The position numbers and the translations under genes are program-made. From positions 29,357,501 to 29,421,500 of the forward strand of contig CP114481.1 in the NCBI GenBank assembly GCA_027186245.1: a stretch of DNA of 64,000 nucleotides. The letters are read 5' to 3'. The stretch comes from Coriaria nepalensis. Lineage: Eukaryota; Streptophyta; Magnoliopsida; Cucurbitales; Coriariaceae. The notes beneath the pieces were generated by a model, which ran no database searches, had not been told where the DNA came from, and saw nothing but the letters and a program-made list of their open reading frames with translations. Shown in pieces: positions 1 through 13,690 of this stretch. The first letter of the stretch is position 1. Each line of letters begins with the position of its first letter.

Positions 1-3000
1 GTTTTGGGCATAAGTTGCAAATGATCAATGCAAGGAAAGTGTGCATTCGTTTAACCTTAAAATCATTTCAATGAGTCATTTCAAGTCAATAACTTATTTC
101 AAAGCAAGTCGAACGAATTCTATTTTTGCACTACAAACACAAGTTTGTGCATAACTTGCAAATGATCAATGCAAGGAAAGTGTGCATTCGTTTAACCTTA
201 AAATCATTTCAATGAGTAATTTCAAGTCAATAACTTATTTCAAAGCAAGTCAAACGAAGTCTATTTTTGCACTACAAACACAAGTTTTGTGCATAACTTG
301 CAAATGATCAATGCAAGGAAAGTGTGCATTCGTTTAACCTTAAAATCATTTCAATGAGTCATTTCAAGTCAATAACTTATTTCAAAGCAAGTCAAACGAA
401 GTCTATTTTTGCACTACAAACACAAGTTTTGTGCATAACTTGCAAATGATCAATGCAAGGAAAGTGTGCACTCGTTTAACCTTAAAATCATTTCAATGAG
501 TCATTTCAAGACAATATCTTATTTCAAAATAATTCGAACGAGCACTATTTTTGCACTACAAATGCAAGTTTTGGGCATAACTTGGAAATGATCAATGCAA
601 TTAAAGTGTGCATTCGTTTAACCTTAAAATCATTTCAATGAGTCATTTCAAGTCAATATCTTATTTCAAACTAATTCGAACGAGCACTATTTTTGCACTA
701 CAAATTCAAGTTTTGTGCACAACTTGCACATGATCAATGCAAGGAAACTGTGCATTCGTTTAACCTTAAAATCATTTCAATGAGTCATTTCAAGTCAATA
801 ACTTATTTCAAAGCAAGTCGAACGAATTCTATTTTTGCACTACAAACAGAAGTTTTTTGCATAACTTGCAAATGATCAATGCAAGGAAAGTGTGCATTCG
901 TTTAACCTTTAAATCATTTCAAGGAGTCATTTCAAGTCAATAACTTATTTCAAAGCAAGTCGAACGAATTCTATTTTTGCACTACAAACAGAAGTTTTGT
1001 GCATAACTTGCAAATGATCAATGCAAGGAAAGTGTGCATTCGTTTAACCTTAAAATCATTTCAATGAGTCATTTCAAGTCAATATAGTTATTTCAAAGCA
1101 AGTCGAACGAATTCAATTTTTGCACTACAAACACAAGTTTTGTGCATAACTTGCAAATGATCAACGCAAGGAAAGTTTGCATTCGTTTAACCTTAAAATC
1201 ATTTCAATGAGTCATTTCAAGTCAATATCTTATTTCAAACTAATTCGAACGAGCACTATTTTTGCACAACAAACACGAGTTTTGTGCATAACTTACAAAT
1301 GATCATTGCAAGGAAAGTGTGCATTCGTTTAACCTTAAAATCAATTCAATGAGTCATTTCAAGTCAATAACTTATTTCAAAGCAAGTCGAATGAATTCTA
1401 TTTTTGCACTACAAACAGAAGTTTTGTGCATAACTTGCAAATGATCATTGCAAGAAAAGTGTGCATTCGTTTAACCTTAAAATCAATTCATTGAGTCATT
1501 TCAAGTCAATAACTTATTTCAAAGCAAGCCGAAGGAATTCTATTTTTGCACTACAAACAGAAGTTTTGTGCATAACTTGCAAATGATCAATGCAAGGAAA
1601 GTGTGCATTCGTTTAACCTTAAAATCATTTCAATGAGTCATTTCAAGTCAATATAGTTATTTCAAAGCAAGTCGAACGAATTCAATTTTTGCACTACAAA
1701 CACAAGTTTTGTGCATAACTTGCAAATGATCAATGGAAGGAAAGTGTGCACTCGTTTAACCTTAAAATCATTTCAATGAGTCATTTCAAGTCAATATCTT
1801 ATTTCAAAGCAAGTCGAACGAATTCTATTTTTGCACTACAAACACAAGTTTTGTGCATAACTTGCAAATGATCAATGCAAGGAAAGTGTGCATTCGTTTA
1901 ACCTTAAAATCATTTCAATGAGTCATTTCAAGTCAATATCTTATTTCAAAGTAATTCGAAAGAGCACTATTTTTGCACTACAAACACAAGTTTTCTGGAT
2001 AACTTGCAAATGATCAATGCAAGGAAAGTGTGCATTCGTTGAACCTTAAAATCATTTCAATGAGTCATTTCAAGTCAATAACTTATTTCAAAGCAAGTCG
2101 AACGAATTCTATTTTTGCACTACACACACAAGTTTTCTGCATAACTTGCAAATGATCAATGCAAGGAAAGTGTGCATTCGTTTAACCTTAAAATCAATTC
2201 AATGAGTCATTTCAAGTCAATAACTTATTTCAAAGCAAGTCGAATGAATTCAATTTTTGCCCTACAAACAGAAGTTTTGCGCATAACTTGCAAATGATCA
2301 ATGCAAGGAAAGTGTGCATTCGTTTAACCTTACAATCATTTCAAGGAGTCATTTCAAGTCAATAACTTATTTCAAAGCAAGTCGAACGAATTCAATTTTT
2401 GCACTACAAACACAAGTTTTGTGCATAACTTGCAAATGATCAATGCAAAGAAAGTGTGCACTCGTTTAACCTTAAAATCATTTCAATGAGTCATTTCAAG
2501 ACAATATCTTATTTCAAAGTAATTCGAACGAGCACTATTTTTGCACTACAAATGCAAGTTTTGGGCATAACTTGGAAATGATCAATGCAAGGAAAGTGTG
2601 CATTCGTTTAACCTTAAAATCATTTCAATGAGTCATTTCAAGTCAATAACTTATTTCAAAGCAAGTCGAACGAATTCTATTTTTGCACTACAAACACAAG
2701 TTTTGTTCATAACTTGCAAATGATCATTGCGAGGAAAGTGTGCATTCGTTTAACCTTAAAATCAATTCAATGAGTCATTTCAAGTCAATAACTTATTTCA
2801 AAGCAAGTCAAACGAATTCTATTTTTGCACTACAAACACAAGTTTTGTTCATAACTTGCAAATGATCATTGCAAGGAAAGTGTGCATTCGTTTAACCTTA
2901 AAATCAATTCAATGAGTCATTTCAAGTCAATAACTTATTTCAAAGCAGGTCGAATGAATTCTATTTTTGCATTACAAACAGAAGGTTTGTGCATAACTTG

Positions 3001-4249
3001 CAAATGATCAATGCATGGAAAGTGTGCATTCGTTTAACCTTAAAATCATTTCAATGAGTCATTTCAAGTCAATATCTTGTTTCAAAGTAATTCGAACGAG
3101 CTCTATTCTTGCACTACAAATGCAAGTTTTCTGGATAACTTGCAAATGATCAATGCAAGGAAAGTGTGCATTCGTTTAACCTTAAAATCATTTCAATGAG
3201 TCATTTCAAGTCAATAACTTATTTCAAAGCAAGTCAAACGAATTCTATTTTTGGACTACAAACACAAGTTTTGTTCATAACTTGCAAATGATCATTGCAA
3301 GGAAAGTGTGCATTAGTTTAACCTTAAAATCAATTCAATGAGTCATTTCAAGTCAATAACTTATTTCAAAGCAGGTCGAATGAATTCTATTTTTGCATTA
3401 CAAACAGAAGGTTTGTGCATAACTTGCAAATGATCAATGCATGGAAAGTGTGCATTCGTTTAACCTTAAAATCATTTCAATGAGTCATTTCAAGTCAATA
3501 ACTTATTTCAAAGCAAGTCAAACGAATTCTATTTTTGCACTACAAACACAAGTTTTGTGCATAACTTGCAAATGATCAATGCAAGGAAAGTGTGCATTCG
3601 TTTAACCTTAAAATCATTTCAATGAGTCATTTCAAGTCAATATCTTATTTCAAAGTAATTCGAAAGAGCACTATTTTTGCACTACAAACACAAGTTTTCT
3701 GGATAACTTGCAAATGATCAATGCAAGGAAAGTGTGCATTCGTTGAACCTTAAAATCATTTCAATGAGTCATTTCAAGTCAATAACTTATTTCAAAGCAA
3801 GTCGAACGAATTCTATTTTTGCACTACAAACACAAGTTTTCTGCATAACTTGCAAATGATCAATGCAAGGAAAGTGTGCATTCGTTTAACCTTAAAATCA
3901 ATTCAATGAGTCATTTCAAGTCAATAACTTATTTCAAAGCAAGTCGAATGAATTCTATTTTTGCCCTACAAACAGAAGTTTTGCGCATAACTTGCAAATG
4001 ATCAATGCAAGGAAAGTGTGCATTCGTTTAACCTTACAATCATTTCAAGGAGTCATTTCAAGTCAATAACTTATTTGAAAGCAAGTCGAACGAATTCAAT
4101 TTTTGCACTACAAACAAAAGTTTTGTGCATAACTTGCAAATGATCAATGCAAGGAAAGTGTGCACTCGTTTAACCTTAAAATCATTTCAATGAGTCATTT
4201 CAAGACAATATCTTTTTTCAAAGTAATTCGAACGAGCACTATTTTTGCA
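1..4249. repeat. Left mosaic of A, B and variant monomers with local duplications
   Basis: There is no gene here, only monomers. Two local duplications are clear. A rare variant GTAATTCGAAAGAGC followed by TTTTCTGGATAAC occurs at 1951 and again at 3655, an offset of 1704 bp (12 monomers), and its neighbours match as well. The variant CAAAGCAGGTCGAATG, with GAAGGTTTGTGC and a following TGCATGG, occurs at 2941 and 3367, 426 bp (3 monomers) apart. Single-base length changes are frequent: for example CAAGTTTGTGC near 131 has lost a T, and AATATAGTTATT near 1083 and 1651 has gained a base. Confidence 0.85.
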
Positions 4250-5667
4250 CTACAAATGCAAGTTTTGGGCATAACTTGGAAATGATCAATGCAAGGAAAG
4301 TGTGCATTCGTTTAACCTTAAAATCATTTCAATGAGTCATTTCAAGTCAATATCTTATTTCAAAGCAAGTCGAACGAATTCAATTTTTGCACTACAAACA
4401 CAAGTTTTGTGCAGAACTTACAAATGATCAATGCATGGAAAGTGTGCATTCGTTTAACCTTAAAATCATTTCAATGAGTCATTTCAAGTCAATAACTTAT
4501 TTCAAAGCAAGTCGAACGAATTCTATTTTTGCACTACAAACAGAAGTTTTTTGCATAACTTGCAAATGATCAATGCAAGGAAAGTGTGCATTCGTTTAAC
4601 CTTTAAATCATTTCAATGAGTCATTTCAAGTCAATATCTTATTTCAAAGCAAGTCGAACGAATTCAATTTTTGCACAACAAACACAAGTTTTGTGCATAA
4701 CTTACAAATGATGAATGCAAGGAAAGTGTGCATTCGTTTAACTTAAAATCATTTCAATGAGTCATTTCAAGTCAATAATTTATTTCAAAGCAAGTCGAAC
4801 GAATTCAATTTTTGCACTACAAACACAAGTTTTGTGCATAACTTGCAAATGATCAATGCAAGGAAAGTGTGCATTCGTTTAACCTTAAAATCATTTCAAT
4901 GAGTCATTTCAAGTCAATATCTTATTTCAAAGTAATTCGAACGAGCACTATTTTTGCATTACAAATGCAAGTTTTGGGCATAACTTGGAAATGATCAATG
5001 CAAGGAAAGTGTGCATTCGTTTAACCTTAAAATCATTTCAATGAGTCATTTCAAGTCAATATCTTATTTCAAAGCAAGTCGAACGAATTCAATTTTTGCA
5101 CTACAAACACAAGTTTTGTGCAGAACTTACAAATGATCAATGCATGGAAAGTGTGCATTCGTTTAACCTTAAAATCATTTCAATGAGTCATTTCAAGTCA
5201 ATAACTTATTTCAAAGCAAGTCGAACGAATTCTATTTTTGCACTACAAACAGAAGTTTTTTGCATAACTTGCAAATGATCAATGCAAGGAAAGTGTGCAT
5301 TCGTTTAACCTTTAAATCATTTCAATGAGTCATTTCAAGTCAATATCTTATTTCAAAGCAAGTCGAACGAATTCAATTTTTGCACAACAAACACAAGTTT
5401 TGTGCATAACTTACAAATGATCAATGCAAGGAAAGTGTGCATTCGTTTAACTTAAAATCATTTCAATGAGTCATTTCAAGTCAATAAATTATTTCAAAGC
5501 AAGTCGAACGAATTCTATTTTTGCACAACAAACACAAGTTTTGTGCATAACTTGCAAATGATCAATGCAAGGATAGTGTGCATTCATTTAACCTTAAAAT
5601 CATTTCAATGAGTCTTTTTCAGTCAGTAACTTATTTCAAAGCAAGTCGAAAGAATTCTATTTTTGCA
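4250..5667. repeat. 5-mer higher-order repeat, 709 bp, two copies
   Basis: Two adjacent copies run about 4250-4958 and 4959-5667. Shared rare variants sit 709 bp apart: GTGCAGAACTTACAAATG near 4411 and 5120, GAAGTTTTTTGC, GCACAACAAACACAAG, and a 1-bp loss giving TTTAACTTAAAA (4741 and 5450). That 1-bp loss explains why the period is 709 and not 710. Copy 2 has GTCAATAAATT where copy 1 has GTCAATAATTT. Confidence 0.85.
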
Positions 5668-5842
5668 CTACAAATGCAAGTTTTGGGCATAACTTGCAAA
5701 TGATCAATGCAAGGAAAGTGTGCATTCGTTTAACCTTAAAATCATTTCAATGAGTCATTTCAAGTCAATATCTTATTTCAAAGTAATTCGAACGAGCACT
5801 ATTTTTGCACTACAAATCCAAGTTTTGGGCATAACTTGCAAA

Positions 5843-5984
5843 TGATCAATGCAAGGAAAGTGTGCATTCGTTTAACCTTAAAATTATTTCAATGTGTAAT
5901 TTCAAGTCGATATCTAATTTCAAAGCAAGTCGAACGAATTCTATTTTTGCACAACAAACACGAGTTTTGTGCATAACTTGCAAA
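5843..5984 (+). repeat. Example type C monomer (GTGTAATTTC / ACACGAG variant)
   Basis: This 142-bp unit carries a linked set of changes. CAATGAGTCATTTC is replaced by CAATGTGTAATTTC, GTCAATAAC by GTCGATATC, and GCACTACAAACACAAG by GCACAACAAACACGAG. The type A EcoRI core is kept. This copy also has private changes, including ATTATTTC and a TAATTTC where TTATTTC is usual. Similar units occur near 6.6, 9.2, 12.0, 16.7, 18.3, 20.5, 22.8, 26.1, 45.3, 58.2, 59.6 and 61.8 kb, frequently straight after a type B unit. A related form has GAGTAATTTC instead of GTGTAATTTC and is common at 19-26 kb and 41-46 kb. Confidence 0.85.
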
Positions 5985-8900
5985 TGATCAATGCAAGGAA
6001 AGTGTGCATTCGTTTAACCTTAAAATCATTTCAATGAGTCATTTCAAGTCAATAAATTATTTCAAAGCAAGTCGAACGAATTCTATTTTTGCACTACAAA
6101 CACAAGTTTTGTGCATAACTTGCAAATGATCAATGCAAGGATAGTGTGCATTCATTTAACCTTAAAATCATTTCAATGAGTCATTTTCAGTCAGTAACTT
6201 ATTTCAAAGCAAGTCGAAAGAATTCTACTTTTGCACTACAAATGCAAGTTTTGGGCATAACTTGCAAATGATCAATGCAAGGAAAGTGTGCATTCGTTTA
6301 ACCTTAAAATCATTTCAATGAGTCATTTCAAGTCAATAACTTATTTCAAAGCAAGTCGAACGAATTCCATTTTTGCACTACAAACAGAAGTTTTGTGCAT
6401 AACTTGCAAATGATCAATGCAAGGAAAGTGTGCATTCGTTTAACCTTAAAATCATTTCAATGAGTCATTTCAGTCAATATCTTATTTCAAAGTAATTCGA
6501 ACGCGCACTATTTTTGCACTACAAATCCAAGTTTTGGGCATAACTTGCAAATGATCAATGCAAGGAAAGTGTGCATTCGTTTAACCTTAAAATCATTTCA
6601 ATGTGTAATTTCAAGTCGATATATCTTATTTCAAAGCAAGTCGAACGAATTCTATTTTTGCACAACAAACACGAGTTTTGTGCATAACTTGCAAATGATC
6701 AATGCAAGGAAAGTGTGCATTCGTTTAACCTTAAAATCATTTCAATGAGTCATTTCAAGTCAATAAATTATTTCAAAGCAAGTCGAACGAATTCTATTTT
6801 TGCACTACAAACACAAGTTTTGTGCATAACTTTCAAATGATCAATGCAAGGATAGTGTGCATTCGTTTAACCTTAAAATCATTTCAATGAGTCATTTCCA
6901 GTCAGTAACTTATTTCAAAGCAAGTCGAAAGAATTCTATTTTTGCACTACAAACAGAAGTTTTGTGCATAACTTGCAAATGATCAATGCAAGGAAAGTGT
7001 GCATTCGTTTAACCTTAAAATCATTTCAATGAGTCATTTCAAGTCAATATCTTGTTTCAAAGTAATTCGAACGAGCACTATTTTTGCACTACAAATGCAA
7101 GTTTTCTGGATAACTTGCAAATGATCAATGCAAGGAAAGTGTGCATTCGTTTAACCTTAAAATCATTTCAATGTGTAATTTCAAGTCGATATATCTTATT
7201 TCAAAGCAAGTCGAACGATATCAATTTTTGCACTACAAACACAAGTTTTGTGCATAACTTGCAAATGATCAATGCAAGGAAAGTGTGCATTCGTTTAACC
7301 TTAAAATCATTTCAATGAGTCATTTCAAGACAATATCTTTTTTCAAAGTAATTCGAACGAGCACTATTTTTGCGCTAGAAATGCAAGTTTTGGGCATAAC
7401 TTGGAAATGATCAATGCAAGGAAAGTGTGCATTCGTTTAACCTTAAAATCATTTCAATGAGTCATTTCAAGTCAATAACTTATTTCAAAGCAAGTCGAAT
7501 GAATTCTATTTTTGCACTACAAACAGAAGTTTTGTGCATAACTTGCAAATGATCAATGCAAGGAAAGTGTGCATTCGTTTAACCTTAAAATCATTTCAAT
7601 GAGTCATTTCAAGTCAATATCTTGTTTCAAAGTAATTCGAACGAGCACTATTTTTGCACTACAAATGCAAGTTTTCTGGATAACTTGCAAATGATCAATG
7701 CAAGGAAAGTGTGCATTCGTTTAACCTTAAAATCATTTCAATGAGTCATTTCAAGTCAATAACTTATTTCAAAGCAAGTCGAACGAATTGTATTTTTGCA
7801 CTACAAACACAAGTTTTGTGCATAACTTGCAAATGATCAATGCAAGGAAAGTGTGCATTCGTTTAACCATAAAATCAATTCAATGAGTCATTTCAAGTCA
7901 ATAACTTATTTCAAAGCAAGTCGAATCAATTCTATTTTTGCCCTACAAACAGAAGTTTTGCGCATAACTTGCAAATGATCAATGCAAGGAAAGTGTGCAT
8001 TCGTTTAACCTTACAATCATTTCAAGGAGTCATTTCAAGTCAATAACTTATTTCAAAGCAAGTCGAACGAATTCAATTTTTGCACTACAAACACAAGTTT
8101 TGTGCATAACTTGAAATGATCAATGCAAGGAAAGTGTGCACTCGTTTAACCTTAAAATCATTTCAATGAGTCATTTCAAGACAATATCTTTTTTCAAAGT
8201 AATTCGAACGAGCACTATTTTTGCACTACAAATCCAAGTTTTGGGCATAACTTGGAAATGATCAATGCAAGGAAAGTGTGCATTCGTTTAACCTTAAAAT
8301 CATTTCAATGAGTCATTGCAAGTCAATATCTTATTTCCAAGCAAGTCGAATGAATTCAATTTTTGCACTACAAACACAAGTTTTGTGCAGAACTTACAAA
8401 TGATCAATGCATGGAAAGTGTGCATTCGTTTAACCTTAAAATCATTTCAATGAGTCATTTCAAGACAATATCTTATTTCAAAGTAATTCGAACGAGCACT
8501 ATTTTTGCACTACAAATGCAAGTTTTGGGCATAACTTGGAAATGATCAATGCAAGGAAAGTGTGCATTCGTTTAACCTTAAAATCATTTCAATGAGTCAT
8601 TTCAAGTCAATATCTTATTTCAAACTAATTCGAACAAGCACTATTTTTGCACTACAAATTCAAGTTTTGTGCATAACTTGCACATGATCAATGCAAGGAA
8701 ACTGTGCATTCGTTTAACCTTAAAATCATTTCAATGAGTCATTTCAAGTCAATAACTTATTTCAAAGCAAGTCGAATGAATTCTATTTTTGCACTACAAA
8801 CAGAAGTTTTTTGCATAACTTGCAAATGATCAATGCAAGGAAAGTGTGCATTTGTTTAACCTTACAATCATTTCAAGGAGTCATTTCAAGTCAATATAGT

Positions 8901-10096
8901 TATTTCAAAGCAAGTCGAACGAATTCAATTTTTGCACTACAAACACAAGTTTTGTGCATAACTTGCAAATGATCAACGCAAGGAAAGTGTGCATTCGTTT
9001 AACCTTAAAATCATTTCAATGAGTCATTTCAAGTCAATATCTTATTTCAAAGTAATTCGAACGAGCACTATTTTTGCACTACAAATCCAAGTTTTGGGCA
9101 TAACTTGCAAACGATCAATGCAAGGAAAGTGTGCATTCGTTTAACCTTAAAATCATTTCAATGTGTAATTTGAAGTCGATATCTTATTTCAAAGCAAGTC
9201 GAACGAATTCTATTTTTGCACAACAAACACGAGTTTTGTGCATAACTTGCAAATGATCAATGCAAGGAAAGTGTGCATTCGTTTAACCTTAAAATCATTT
9301 CAATGAGTCATTTCAAGTCAATAAATTATTTCAAAGCAAGTCGAACGAATTCTATTTTTGCACTACAAACACAAGTTTTGTGCATAACTTGCAAATGATC
9401 AATGCAAGGATAGTGTGCATTCGTTTAACCTTAAAATCATTTCAATGAGTCATTTCCAGTCAGTAACTTATTTCAAAGCAAGTCGAAAGAATTCTATTTT
9501 TGCACTACAAATGCAAGTTTTGGGCATAACTTGCAAATGATCAATGCAAGGAAAGTGTGCATTCGTTTAACCTTAAAATCATTTCAATGAGTCATTTCAA
9601 GTCAATAACTTATTTCAAAGCAAGTCGAACGAATTCCATTTTTGCACTACAAACAGAAGTTTTGTGCATAACTTGCAAATGATCAATGCAAGGAAAGTGT
9701 GCATTCGTTTAACCTTAAAATCATTTCAATGAGTCATTTCAGTCAATATCTTATTTCAAAGTAATTCGAACGAGCACTATTTTTGCACTACAAATCCAAG
9801 TTTTGGGCATAACTTGCAAATGATCAATGCAAGGAAAGTGTGCATTCGTTTAACCTTAAAATCATTTCAATGAGTCATTTCAAGTCAATAACTTATTTCA
9901 AAGCAAGTCAAACGAATTCTATTTTTGCACTACAAACACAAGTTTTGTGCATAACTTGCAAATGATCAATGCAAAGAAAGTGTGCATTCATTTAACCTTA
10001 AAATCATTTCAATGTGTCATTTCTAGTCGATATCTTATTTCAAAGCAAGTCGAATGAATTCTATTTTTGCACTACAAACAGAAGTTTTCTGCATAA

Positions 10097-10117
10097 CTTG
10101 CAAATGATCATTGCAAG
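10097..10117. other. Near-perfect palindrome at a monomer joint (GATCATTGC variant)
   Basis: The order is CTTGCA, one extra A, the self-complementary ATGATCAT, then TGCAAG. Apart from the single extra A, all 21 bases pair in an inverted repeat. Ordinary monomers have TGATCAATGCAA here and keep only the TTGCA/TGCAA arms around TGATCA. The GATCATTGC variant is frequent in 1.3-3.3 kb and in the type C-associated units at 19-26 and 41-46 kb, where the left arm often reads CTTACGA instead. Confidence 0.75.
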
Positions 10118-13100
10118 GAAAGTGTGCATTCGTTTAACCTTAAAATCAATTCAATGATTCATTTCAAGTCAATAGCTTATTTCAAAGCAAGTCGAAAGAA
10201 TTCTATTTTTGCACTACAAACAGAAGTTTTGTGCATAACTTGCAAATGATCAATGCAAGGAAAGTGTGCATTCGTTTAACCTTACAATCATTTCAATGAG
10301 TCATTTCAAGTCAATAACTTATTTCAAAGCAAGTCGAACGAATTCAATTTTTGCACTACAAACACAAGTTTTGTGCATAACTTGCAAATGATCAATGCAA
10401 GGAAAGTGTGCACTCGTTTAACCTTAAAATCATTTCAATGAGTCATTTCAAGACAATATCTTTTTTCAAAGTAATTCGAACGAGCACTATTTTTGCACTA
10501 CAAATGCAAGTTTTGGGCATAACTTGGGAATGATCAATGCAAGGAAAGTGTGCATTCGTTTAACCTTAAAATCATTTCAATGAGTCATTGCAAGTCAATA
10601 TCTTATTTCCAAGCAAGTCGAACGAATTCAATTTTTGCACTACAAACACAAGTTTTGTGCAGAACTTACAAATGATCAATGCATGGAAAGTGTGCATTCG
10701 TTTAACCTTAAAATCATTTCAATGAGTCATTTCAAGTAAATAACTTATTTCAAAGCAAGTCGAACGAATTCTATTTTTGCACTACAAACAGAAGTTTTTT
10801 GCATAACTTGCAAATGATCAATGCAAGGAAAGTGTGCATTCGTTTAACCTTTAAATCATTTCAATGAGTCATTTCAAGTCAATATCTTATTTCAAAGCAA
10901 GTCGAACGAATTCAATTTTTGCACTACAAACACAAGTTTTGTGCATAACTTACAAATGATCAATGCAAGGAAAGTGTGCATTCGTTTAACTTAAAATCAT
11001 TTCAATGAGTCATTTCAAGTCAATAAATTATTTCAAAGCAAGTCGAACGAATTCTATTTTTGCACTACAAACACAAGTTTTGTGCATAACTTGCAAATGA
11101 TCAATGCAAGGAAAGTGTGCACTCGTTTAACCTTAAAATCATTTCAATGAGTCATTTCAAGACAATATCTTATTTCAAAGTAATTCGAACGAGCACTATT
11201 TTTGCACTACAAATGCAAGTTTTGGGCATAACTTGGAAATGATCAATGCAAGGAAAGTGTGCATTCGTTTAACCTTAAAATCATTTCAATGAGTCATTTC
11301 AAGTCAATATCTTATTTCAAACTAATTCGAACGAGCACTATTTTTGCACTACAAATTCAAGTTTTGTGCATAACTTGCACATGATCAATGCAAGGAAACT
11401 GTGCATTCGTTTAACCTTAAAATCATTTCAATGAGTCATTTCAAGTCAATAACTTATTTCAAAGCAAGTCGAATGAATTCTATTTTTGCACTACAAACAG
11501 AAGTTTTTTGCATAACTTGCAAATGATCAATGCAAGGAAAGTGTGCATTCGTTTAACCTTTAAATCATTTCAATGAGTCATTTCAAGTCAATAACTTATT
11601 TCAAAGCAAGTCGAACGAATTCTATTTTTGCACTACAAACAGAAGTTTTGTGCATAACTTGCAAATGATCAATGCAAGGAAAGTGTGCATTCGTTTAACC
11701 TTAAAATCATTTCAATGAGTCATTTCAAGTCAATATAGTTATTTCAAAGCAAGTCGAACGAATTCAATTTTTGCACTACAAACACAAGTTTTGTGCATAA
11801 CTTGCAAATGATCAATGCAAGGAAAGTGTGCATTCGTTTAACCTTAAAATCATTTCAATGAGTCATTTCAAGTCAATATCTTATTTCAAAGTAATTCGAA
11901 CGAGCACTATTTTTGCACTACAAATCGAAGTTTTGGGCATAACTTGCAAACGATCAATGCAAGGAAAGTGTGCATTCGTTTAACCTTAAAATCATTTCAA
12001 TGTGTAATTTCAAGTCGATATCTTATTTCAAAGCAAGTCGAACGAATTCTATTTTTGCACAACAAACACGAGTTTTGTGCATAACTTGCAAATGATCAAT
12101 GCAAGGAAAGTGTGCATTCGTTTAACCTTAAAATCATTTCAATGAGTCATTTCAAGACAATATCTTATTTCAAAGTAATTCGAACGAGCACTATTTTTGC
12201 ACTACAAATGCAAGTTTTGGGCATAACTTGGAAATGATCAATGCAAGGAAAGTGTGCATTCGTTTAACCTTAAAATCATTTCAATGAGTCATTTCAAGTC
12301 AATAACTTATTTCAAAGCAAGTCGAACGAATTCTATTTTTGCATTACAAACAGAAGTTTTTTGCATAACTTGCAAATGATCAATGCAAGGAAAGTGTGCA
12401 TTCGTTTAACCTTTAAATCATTTCAATGAGTCATTTCAAGTCAATAACTTATTTCAAAGCAATCGAACGAATTCTATTTTTGCACTACAAACAGAAGTTT
12501 TGTGCATAACTTGCAAATGATCAATGCAAAGAAAGTGTGTATTCGTTTAACCTTAAAATCATTTCAATGAGTCATTTCAAGTCAATATCTTATTTCAAAC
12601 TAATTCGAACGAGCACTATTTTTGCACTACAAATTCAAGTTTTGTGCATAACTTGCACATGATCAATGCAAGGAAACTGTGCATTCGTTTAACCTTAAAA
12701 TCATTTCAATGAGTCATTTCAAGTCAATAACTTATTTCAAAGCAAGTCGAACGAATTCAATTTTTGCACTACAAACACAAGTTTTGTGCATAACTTACAA
12801 ATGATCAATGCAAGGAAAGTGTGCATTCGTTTAACCTTACAATCATTTCAATGAGTCATTTCAAGTCAATAACTTATTTCAAAGCAAGTCGAACGAATTC
12901 TATTTTTGCATTACAAACAGAAGTTTTTTGCATAACTTGCAAATGATCAATGCAAGGAAAGTGTGCATTCGTTTAACCTTTAAATCATTTCAATGAGTCA
13001 TTTCAAGTCAATAACTTATTTCAAAGCAATCGAACGAATTCTATTTTTGCACTACAAACAGAAGTTTTGTGCATAACTTGCAAATGATCAATGCAAAGAA

Positions 13101-13690
13101 AGTGTGTATTCGTTTAACTTAAAATCATTTCAATGAGTCATTTCAAGTCAATAATTTATTTCAAAGCAAGTCCAACGAATTCAATTTTTGCGCTACAAAC
13201 ACGAGTTTTGTGCATAACTTGCAAATGATCAATGCAAGGAAAGTGTGCATTCGTTTAACCTTAAAATCATTTCAATGAGTCATTTCAAGTCAATATCTTA
13301 TTTCAAAGTAATTCGAACGAGCACTATTTTTGCACTACAAATCCAAGTTTTGGGCATAACTTGCAAATTATCAATGCAAGGAAAGTGTGCATTCGTTTAA
13401 CCCTAAAATCACTTCAATGAGTCATTTCAAGTCAATAACTTATTTCAAAGCAAGTCGAACGAATTCTATTTTTGCACTACAAACACAAGTTTTGTGCATA
13501 ACTTGCAAATGATCAATGCAAGGAAAGTGTGCATTCGTTTAACCTTAAAATCATTTCAATGAGTCATTTCCAGTCAGTAACTTATTTCAAAGCAAGTCGA
13601 AAGAATTCTATTTTTGCACGACAAACACGAGTTTTGTGCATAACTTGCAAATGATCAATGCAAGGAAAGTGTGCATTCGTTTAACCCTAA

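Larger units (their letters stand above)
5668..13690. repeat. Divergent monomer mosaic with long-offset duplications
   Basis: The stretch is satellite throughout, with no insert. Rare variants recur at several offsets. GTCGATATATCTTA, with a 2-bp gain, occurs at 6615 and 7185. ACTACAAATTCAAG followed by TTGCACATGATC occurs at 8651, 11348 and 12626, offsets of 2697 (19-mer minus 1) and 1278 (9-mer), and at 697 in the preceding block. GCATTACAAACAG with GAAGTTTTTTGC and the 1-bp loss AAAGCAATCGAACG recurs about 567 bp apart near 12341 and 12908. Several older duplications appear to overlap, so I cannot define one HOR. Confidence 0.8.

Noticed and set aside
693..875. 60-codon ORFs beginning MHYK (also at 4387, 5096, 8363, 15317, 25962, 36289, 55149, 58415 and others)
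   Set aside because: They span about 1.3 satellite monomers and recur wherever a type A or B unit lacks a stop in that frame. 142 is not a multiple of 3, so the frame shifts at each monomer. There is no conserved domain, promoter or context. They are repeat shadows.
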